NCBI RefSeq assembly: GCF_001298465.1
Contig: NZ_CP012541.1
Coordinates: 248,001 to 312,000 of the forward strand
Length of the DNA stretch: 64,000 nucleotides
Direction: 5' to 3'
Source of the DNA: Campylobacter concisus
GTDB taxonomy: Bacteria; Campylobacterota; Campylobacteria; Campylobacterales; Campylobacteraceae
The notes beneath the pieces were generated by a model. That model was not told the DNA's origin. It worked only from the letters and a program-made list of their open reading frames with translations, and did no database searches. The translations under genes and the position numbers were made by a program. Shown here in pieces: positions 58,670 through 64,000 of the stretch (position 1 is its first letter; each line of letters opens with the position of its first letter).

Positions 58670-61015
58670 ATGCATAACCTAAACCAACTTTTTGTCTTTA
58701 CGAACTCGCGTAAGATTCGTGAATTTAATGCAAGTTTTAATGATGAGCTAATCCCAAAAAGCCTAAGCATTGCCGAGTTTTATAAAAAGATAGTTTATGT
58801 AGATGGTAGATTTGAGATTGATAGCACCTATGCTTTAGTGCTTATGAATAGAGCCTGTGCTAGCGTCAAAAAGGCAAACTCTGTTCTTAAAATTCCAACT
58901 GAGTTTTTTGAATTTTTGAAAAATAATGACTATCTTTTTTCATTTTTTAAAGAGCTAGCTATTAGTAAAAAGAGTATCGCTGAGATCAAATTTAACGATA
59001 TTTACGCTGACTTTGAGGAGCATTTAAACATACTTGAAGAGGTTTTAAAAGAGTATGAGAGCTTGCTTGATAGAGAAAATCTCTACGATGATATAACCTT
59101 GCCAAAAATTTACTCCATTAATGAAGGCTATATCAGAAGCTTTAGTGAAATTTCACTGCACATAGATGGCATTTTAAGTGAATTTGAGTGGGAAATTTTA
59201 GAGAAAATCTCAAAGCTAACTACGCTAAAAATTATCTTTCAAACCAGTGTTTTCAACACAAAGCTAATCAATAAAATAAAACAAATTTCAGCTATTAGCG
59301 AGATTGAAAATTACAAAAAATATGAGCTAAATTTAAAGACAAATGAGCTAATTTGCTTAGAAAATATCAAAAAATTTGAGCCAGTTTTAGAAAAGCGATT
59401 TGCCACTAGAAGCCTGCAATGTGCCTACGCTATGGCAAAGGCGAGCGAGTTTGTGCGTGATGGAATAAAGCCTGAAAATATCGCTGTCATATTGCCAGAT
59501 GAGAGTTTTAGTGAAATTTTAAGGCTTAATGATAGCAATAAAATTTTTAACTACGCTATGGGCGAGAGCTTTAAAAATACAAAATTTTATGAAGCGCTTT
59601 ACTACATCACAAGAGCGATAAACGAAGAGGCAAGACCGGTTTTTGATCAAAGCAAGTGTGAGAGCTACGAGGAGCTTGGCTTTATCTTGAACACGCTTAG
59701 CGTAAGTGAAGAGCTTTTTAATAAATTTAAATCAAGCTACTTTGATCTTTATGACTTTGCTAAATTTAAAGAGCTAATAGACGAGCTTTTAATGCTTGAA
59801 AATGAGCCAAGATGCGAAGAGAAGCTCGCGCTTGAGCTTTTTAGGATTGAGAATTTATGTAGGTATTTTAGCTTTAGCTTAAAGCAGTTAAGTGAAATTT
59901 TTTTGCTAAATATCTCGCGTCTTAGCATCGATGATGTGGGTGGTGGAAAGATCAGTGTCATGGGCATGCTTGAGAGCCGTGGAATGAAATTTGATGGTGT
60001 GGTCATAGTTGATTTTAATGATAACTTCATCCCAGCAAGAAGCACAAACGAGATGTTTTTAAACTCGAAAGTGAGGCAAAAAGCAGGGCTTATAAGCTAC
60101 CTTGAGCGTGAAAATTTGCAGAGATTTTACTACGAAAGCCTTATAAACAATGCCAAAAAGGTCGCCATAAGCTGTGTTTTAAACGAAGAGAGTATTCCTT
60201 CAAGATTTTTAAAAAATTTCAAAACAATAAAAGACGAGAAATTTAGTGACGAGGCGTATTTAAAATTATTTTTAAAAGGAAATACAAGCCTAAATTTAAG
60301 CGATGATGAGATCATTTTGGAGCATGATTTTTTCACTAAACCGTTATCATTTTCTACACTAAATTTATTTCTAACCTGCCCAAGAAAGTATTATTACGCA
60401 AAGATAGCTGGTATAAAAGGAGCAAAAGCAATAGCAACTGAGCCAGGATCTAAGCAAGGAAATAGCGTGCACAAGGCGCTTTATGAATACTACACAAGTG
60501 ATTTTTATAGACAAAAAAATATATTTGATTTGGCTATTTTTAAAGAAATACTTGCAAAGCAAGATTTTTCTTCGCTTGAGCTTGAGATTTGGTCACAGAA
60601 ATTTAAAGAATACGCAGAGTTTGAAAATGAACGCTTAAGTGCTGGCTTTAGGGTGCTTGAGTGTGAAAAAGATATAGAGAGTGATTTTTGTGATGTAAAG
60701 ATAAAAGGCATTATCGATAGGATCGATGCTAGCCCCGATGGTGAACCTTTTATACTTGATTATAAAACTGGTGAGGCAAATGCGAACTCGCTTCAGCTTG
60801 CATTTTATGAAGCACTTTATGGTAGCGAGGTAAAAAGTGCTTATTTTGCTCTAAAGAATGAACCTGTGCTTATTAGCTCAAAAAAAGGCGTGGATGATCT
60901 AAAGGATGAGATAGAAAATCTAAAGAGCATAAATAACACTAAGATAAATTTTGAAAGAAAGAGCGGAGCTTGTAAATTTTGCGAGTATGCCATACTTTGT
61001 AGGAGAGAGTTATGA
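58670..61015 (+). CDS. addB: AddB-like recombination nuclease subunit
   Basis: 781 aa. C-terminal PD-(D/E)xK nuclease with GIIDRID, ILDYKTG and LQLAFYEALYG; an Fe-S cluster is expected from Cys in FLTCPRKYYYAKI and CKFCEYAILCRRE, as in AddB. The N-terminus has no Walker A, so it is not an active helicase. Works with AddA at double-strand breaks. Overlaps addA by four bases. Confidence 0.9.
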   Translation: MHNLNQLFVFTNSRKIREFNASFNDELIPKSLSIAEFYKKIVYVDGRFEIDSTYALVLMNRACASVKKANSVLKIPTEFFEFLKNNDYLFSFFKELAISKKSIAEIKFNDIYADFEEHLNILEEVLKEYESLLDRENLYDDITLPKIYSINEGYIRSFSEISLHIDGILSEFEWEILEKISKLTTLKIIFQTSVFNTKLINKIKQISAISEIENYKKYELNLKTNELICLENIKKFEPVLEKRFATRSLQCAYAMAKASEFVRDGIKPENIAVILPDESFSEILRLNDSNKIFNYAMGESFKNTKFYEALYYITRAINEEARPVFDQSKCESYEELGFILNTLSVSEELFNKFKSSYFDLYDFAKFKELIDELLMLENEPRCEEKLALELFRIENLCRYFSFSLKQLSEIFLLNISRLSIDDVGGGKISVMGMLESRGMKFDGVVIVDFNDNFIPARSTNEMFLNSKVRQKAGLISYLERENLQRFYYESLINNAKKVAISCVLNEESIPSRFLKNFKTIKDEKFSDEAYLKLFLKGNTSLNLSDDEIILEHDFFTKPLSFSTLNLFLTCPRKYYYAKIAGIKGAKAIATEPGSKQGNSVHKALYEYYTSDFYRQKNIFDLAIFKEILAKQDFSSLELEIWSQKFKEYAEFENERLSAGFRVLECEKDIESDFCDVKIKGIIDRIDASPDGEPFILDYKTGEANANSLQLAFYEALYGSEVKSAYFALKNEPVLISSKKGVDDLKDEIENLKSINNTKINFERKSGACKFCEYAILCRREL

Positions 61016-63831
61016 AAGATTTTTTAGCCCTAAAAGCAAGTGCTGGAAGTGGGAAAACATTCGCTTTAAGCGTTCGTTATATCGCTTTGGTACTTAGAGG
61101 CGAAAATATAAACGAGATCATCGCTCTAACCTTCACCAAAAAAGCGGCCAATGAGATGAAAGAGCGCATAATCACAACTTTTTTGGACTTGCAAAACAAA
61201 AAAGACGAGCTTGATAAGCTTTGCAAAGAGCTTAGTTTGAGCCAAGGTGAGGTCATAAAAAGACGCGATGAGAAGCTTGATAGATTTTTGCAAAGTGAGC
61301 TAAAAATTTATACATTTGATGCATTTTTCTCTGGAATCCTAAAGAAATTTAGTCAAAATTTAGGACTTAGTCCTGATTACAGCGTGCAAGATAGTCTGCA
61401 AGATCTGGCGTGGAAAAAATTTGTAAAAGAGGCAAGTAAAGATCAAAAGCTTCTTAGTGAGCTTGCACTCATGATGATCATTTCAAGTCAAAAAGAGGCG
61501 AGCTTTTCGCAGACTTTGGCTAAATTTTATGAGAGTTTTGGCGGCGAGCTAAAAGATAGTGGCGCGAGCTATCCAGATGATAGCAAGGTAAGGGCAGCAC
61601 AAAAGGAGATAAATGAGCATATAGCCTTGCAAAATGGTGCTAGCGATGCGGCTAAAAAGACATTTAATGAGCAAAATTTATTTGAGCTTTTTAAAAATAA
61701 GGTCTTTGAAAGAGAGAGCCTAAATTACCGCACTTTTAGCAAAATTTACACAAGTGAGCTTGACGAGCTTTTTGTAAAGCTAAAAGAGGCGGCAAAAGAG
61801 TATATTTTAGAGGTTGAAAGATACAGACTTAGCGGTTTTAGCAAGCTCTTAAATGTTTATAAATACTCAAATTTAGAGCTAAACAAAGAGATAAACGCTT
61901 TAAGCTTTGCTGATATAAATAAGCTGGTCTTTAAGCTTTTGGTTGAAAATTTTGATAAAGATGTGCTTTATTTTAGGCTTGATGGCAGGATAAATCACCT
62001 TTTGATAGATGAGTTTCAAGATACAAATGTGATCCAATATGAGATCATCTTGCCACTTATAACTGAGATCGTTTCAGGATACGGACAAAACGGGCTCGGG
62101 AGCTTTTTTTACGTGGGCGACACAAAGCAGAGTATCTATAAATTTAGGGGTGGTAAAAAAGAGCTTTTTGATAAGCTTGGAGAGAAATTTGAGCAAATTT
62201 TGGTAGAAAATTTGCCTCGCAACTACCGTAGTTTAAAGGCTTTGGTGAAATTTAATAACGCTGTTTTTGAAGAAATTTATCATAGATATGGGCTTAGCTT
62301 TGAGCCACAAGAGCCAGCTAAAAAAGATAAGGAGCTAAGCTACAAAGTAAGTGGCGAGTGTCCTTATTTTGAAGCCGAGGAAGACGACTACGGCTACTTG
62401 CGTGTGCTAAGCGATGAAGATATCGCGGGTGCAGCACTTTCACAAGTAAAAGAGCTACTTGCTGCTGGCGTAAATGCAAGTGAGATAACTGTGCTTTGCT
62501 GGAAAAATAGTGACATCAGTCTCATCTCAGAGGTGCTTAGCAGTGAGGGGATAAAAAGCGTAAATGAAGGCACCTTGGAGCTAAAGCGAACGCCGTTTGT
62601 TGCAGCGATCATCGAGTATGCGAAATTTTGTCTTTTTGGCGAAGAAATTTATGAAAAAAATGTAAAAGCACTCGTAAATACAAATCCTAAAAGGCTAAAA
62701 ATAAAAGCTGAAGATAGTGCGACAAAAAGCCTATTTTATCTAGCTAAAAATTTATACATAAATATGGCTGATGTTGATATATTAAGGCTTTTTGAGCTAA
62801 GTAACGGCTACAAAAATTTAAGCGATTTTATCTTTAATCTTGAAAATTTTAGTTCTAAAATCAGTCCTAAAAATGCTGACGGCGTAAAGATAATGACTGT
62901 TCATAAGTCAAAAGGGCTAGAGTTTGCTCACGTGATAGTTTGTGATATGATGAGTAAGGGCAGGGGCGATGACTCAAACTTTATAACAGAATATAACGAA
63001 AAAGGCGAGTGGATAGTAAAAAGTAGAATTTCTGGCAGAGAAAATTTTGACCCTGAGTATGCTGGTGTGTTAGAGCAAATAAAAGAGCTTGAGAAGCAAG
63101 AAAATATCAATAAAATTTACGTTGCTTTCACTAGGGCTACAAAGTCGCTTATCATCATTAAACAAGCTGCTCCAAGTGGAAATAGTCCTAGCTTTTTTTC
63201 TTTTTATACTAGAAGCGATAAAAGCAAAGTAAACGATTATCTTGATCTAAAAGAGTTTAGCTTTGGTAAAATTTTACCTAGCAAGAGTGAGCAAAAAGAG
63301 GCAAAAAAAGATGAAAGAATGCCTGAAATTTTAAAGATAGAAAGGCAAGATGTAGAGGCAAGAGAGCAAAAAACGAGCGGTAAAAATTTAGAGGCAATCT
63401 ATTTTGGTTTAGCGTTTCACTATTTGCTCGAGATGAGTGAGAAATTTGATGAAAAATCGCTTTTAAAAGCTAAGAGTTTAATGCTAAATAAATTTTATAA
63501 ATTTTTCTCACCTGATAGACTTGAAGATGCCTTTAAACGGGCAAAAATGCTAATAAATGAGCCAAAATTTCTAGAGTGTATAAAAGATAAAGAAATTTAC
63601 AAAGAGCAGCCATTTAAAGTAAAAAACGAACTAAAACAGATGGACTTATTTTGTATTGGAAAGAGCGAAATTTGTGTGATTGACTATAAAACGACAGATA
63701 AAAATATTGAGGAAAATAAAAAACAAGTTGGAGAATACAAAGAGGCATTAAGTAAATTTTATCCAAAGCATAGTATAATCGCCGTCATCTTCTACGCTCT
63801 TAATGGAAAAATTTCATATATTGAAGTTTAA
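61012..63831 (+). CDS. addA: AddA-like helicase-nuclease (UvrD/RecB family)
   Basis: 939 aa. Helicase motifs: Walker A ASAGSGKTFAL, TFTKKAANEM, LLIDEFQDTN, YVGDTKQSIYKFRGG, NYRS, TVHKSKGLEF and VAFTRATK. A C-terminal nuclease domain with VIDYKTTDKN near residue 890. Loads RecA at breaks with AddB. ATGA overlap with addB; rplM follows with its own promoter. Confidence 0.93.
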   Translation: MKDFLALKASAGSGKTFALSVRYIALVLRGENINEIIALTFTKKAANEMKERIITTFLDLQNKKDELDKLCKELSLSQGEVIKRRDEKLDRFLQSELKIYTFDAFFSGILKKFSQNLGLSPDYSVQDSLQDLAWKKFVKEASKDQKLLSELALMMIISSQKEASFSQTLAKFYESFGGELKDSGASYPDDSKVRAAQKEINEHIALQNGASDAAKKTFNEQNLFELFKNKVFERESLNYRTFSKIYTSELDELFVKLKEAAKEYILEVERYRLSGFSKLLNVYKYSNLELNKEINALSFADINKLVFKLLVENFDKDVLYFRLDGRINHLLIDEFQDTNVIQYEIILPLITEIVSGYGQNGLGSFFYVGDTKQSIYKFRGGKKELFDKLGEKFEQILVENLPRNYRSLKALVKFNNAVFEEIYHRYGLSFEPQEPAKKDKELSYKVSGECPYFEAEEDDYGYLRVLSDEDIAGAALSQVKELLAAGVNASEITVLCWKNSDISLISEVLSSEGIKSVNEGTLELKRTPFVAAIIEYAKFCLFGEEIYEKNVKALVNTNPKRLKIKAEDSATKSLFYLAKNLYINMADVDILRLFELSNGYKNLSDFIFNLENFSSKISPKNADGVKIMTVHKSKGLEFAHVIVCDMMSKGRGDDSNFITEYNEKGEWIVKSRISGRENFDPEYAGVLEQIKELEKQENINKIYVAFTRATKSLIIIKQAAPSGNSPSFFSFYTRSDKSKVNDYLDLKEFSFGKILPSKSEQKEAKKDERMPEILKIERQDVEAREQKTSGKNLEAIYFGLAFHYLLEMSEKFDEKSLLKAKSLMLNKFYKFFSPDRLEDAFKRAKMLINEPKFLECIKDKEIYKEQPFKVKNELKQMDLFCIGKSEICVIDYKTTDKNIEENKKQVGEYKEALSKFYPKHSIIAVIFYALNGKISYIEV

Positions 63832-63870
63832 ATGCTACTTAATTTAAGCTTTATAAAAGCATTGTTTAAA

Positions 63871-63876
63871 TACAAT
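63871..63876 (+). promoter_or_regulatory. -10 box for rplM
   Basis: TACAAT 35 bases before the rplM ATG; AAGGTAAG is the ribosome binding site. Confidence 0.5.
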
Positions 63877-63911
63877 CACAACTCAAAAATTAACTTGGCA
63901 AAGGTAAGAAA

Positions 63912-64000
63912 ATGACAAAAATAACAAAGCCAAACGAAGTTAAGCGAGACTGGATCGTTGTTGATGCAGCTGGTAAACGTTTTGGTAGATTGCTAACTGA
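63912..64000 (+). CDS. rplM: 50S ribosomal protein L13 (3' end outside window)
   Basis: 29 codons are visible: MTKITKPNEVKRDWIVVDAA then GKRFGRLLT, the L13 N-terminus. AAGGTAAG upstream. addA next to rplM is also the C. jejuni order. Confidence 0.93.
   Translation, partial: MTKITKPNEVKRDWIVVDAAGKRFGRLLT

Overview
The window is an AT-rich, tightly packed chromosomal segment of an epsilonproteobacterium, almost certainly a Campylobacter outside the C. jejuni/coli group (C. concisus-like is my best guess). The evidence is established gene order: nifS-nifU; rpmE-rsmI-rlmB-RodZ-like-aminotransferase-hom-yraN-trxA-trxB; fabZ-lpxA-clpX-mreB-mreC-carB; carA beside a DUF507 gene; ccoNOQP; addB-addA-rplM. 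Most of these blocks have the same order in C. jejuni. The ribosome binding sites, TATAAT-type -10 boxes and frequent TTG/GTG starts also fit. I saw no tRNA, rRNA, CRISPR array, insertion sequence or integrase.

Bases 1-4770 are the only clearly accessory part. They hold a tandem duplication (about 2.2 kb per unit) of a two-gene module: gene A (unrecognised, soluble-looking) followed by gene B (unrecognised, one N-terminal membrane anchor, large exported domain). The copies share DNA blocks with no difference visible by eye (338 and 676 bp), interrupted by sharply bounded blocks where the proteins are very different. The first A gene runs in from outside the window, the second is an orphan with a new start (MAPNGA), and a third such start with broken remnants follows. 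The layout resembles the cassette turnover of polymorphic toxin/immunity or surface-variation loci, but no known domain proves that. This is the best candidate for an undescribed system.

From 4.9 to 31.9 kb is housekeeping: Fe-S cluster assembly (nifS, nifU), tRNA and rRNA modification (miaA, rsmE, rsmI, rlmB), menaquinone prenylation (mqnP-like), molybdopterin (moaA), queuosine precursor synthesis (queE, queD), lysine/threonine-branch amino acid genes (aminotransferase, hom, dapB), thioredoxin/thioredoxin reductase, purF, hisIE, an SPFH protein with two DUF2393-like genes, ilvE, a DsbA-like oxidoreductase, bcp and a tautomerase. Minus-strand blocks are 7.2-9.3 kb and 26.6-31.9 kb.

From 32 to 41.7 kb are a small membrane protein, a very large AsmA/DUF748-type protein on the minus strand, a complete five-gene peptide/nickel-type ABC importer (NikZYXWV-like order) and queH, the last step of queuosine synthesis. 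From 41.8 to 51.7 kb are lipid A/fatty acid, protease, cell-shape and carbamoyl-phosphate genes. From 51.7 to 57.8 kb is the cbb3 oxidase cluster with an assembly-type membrane protein, an orphan response regulator, ccoNOQP, a DUF4006 gene, a 33-residue single-helix ORF, a TPM-like protein and a FixH-like protein. The right end holds a flavin reductase, the AddB/AddA recombination nuclease-helicase and the start of rplM.
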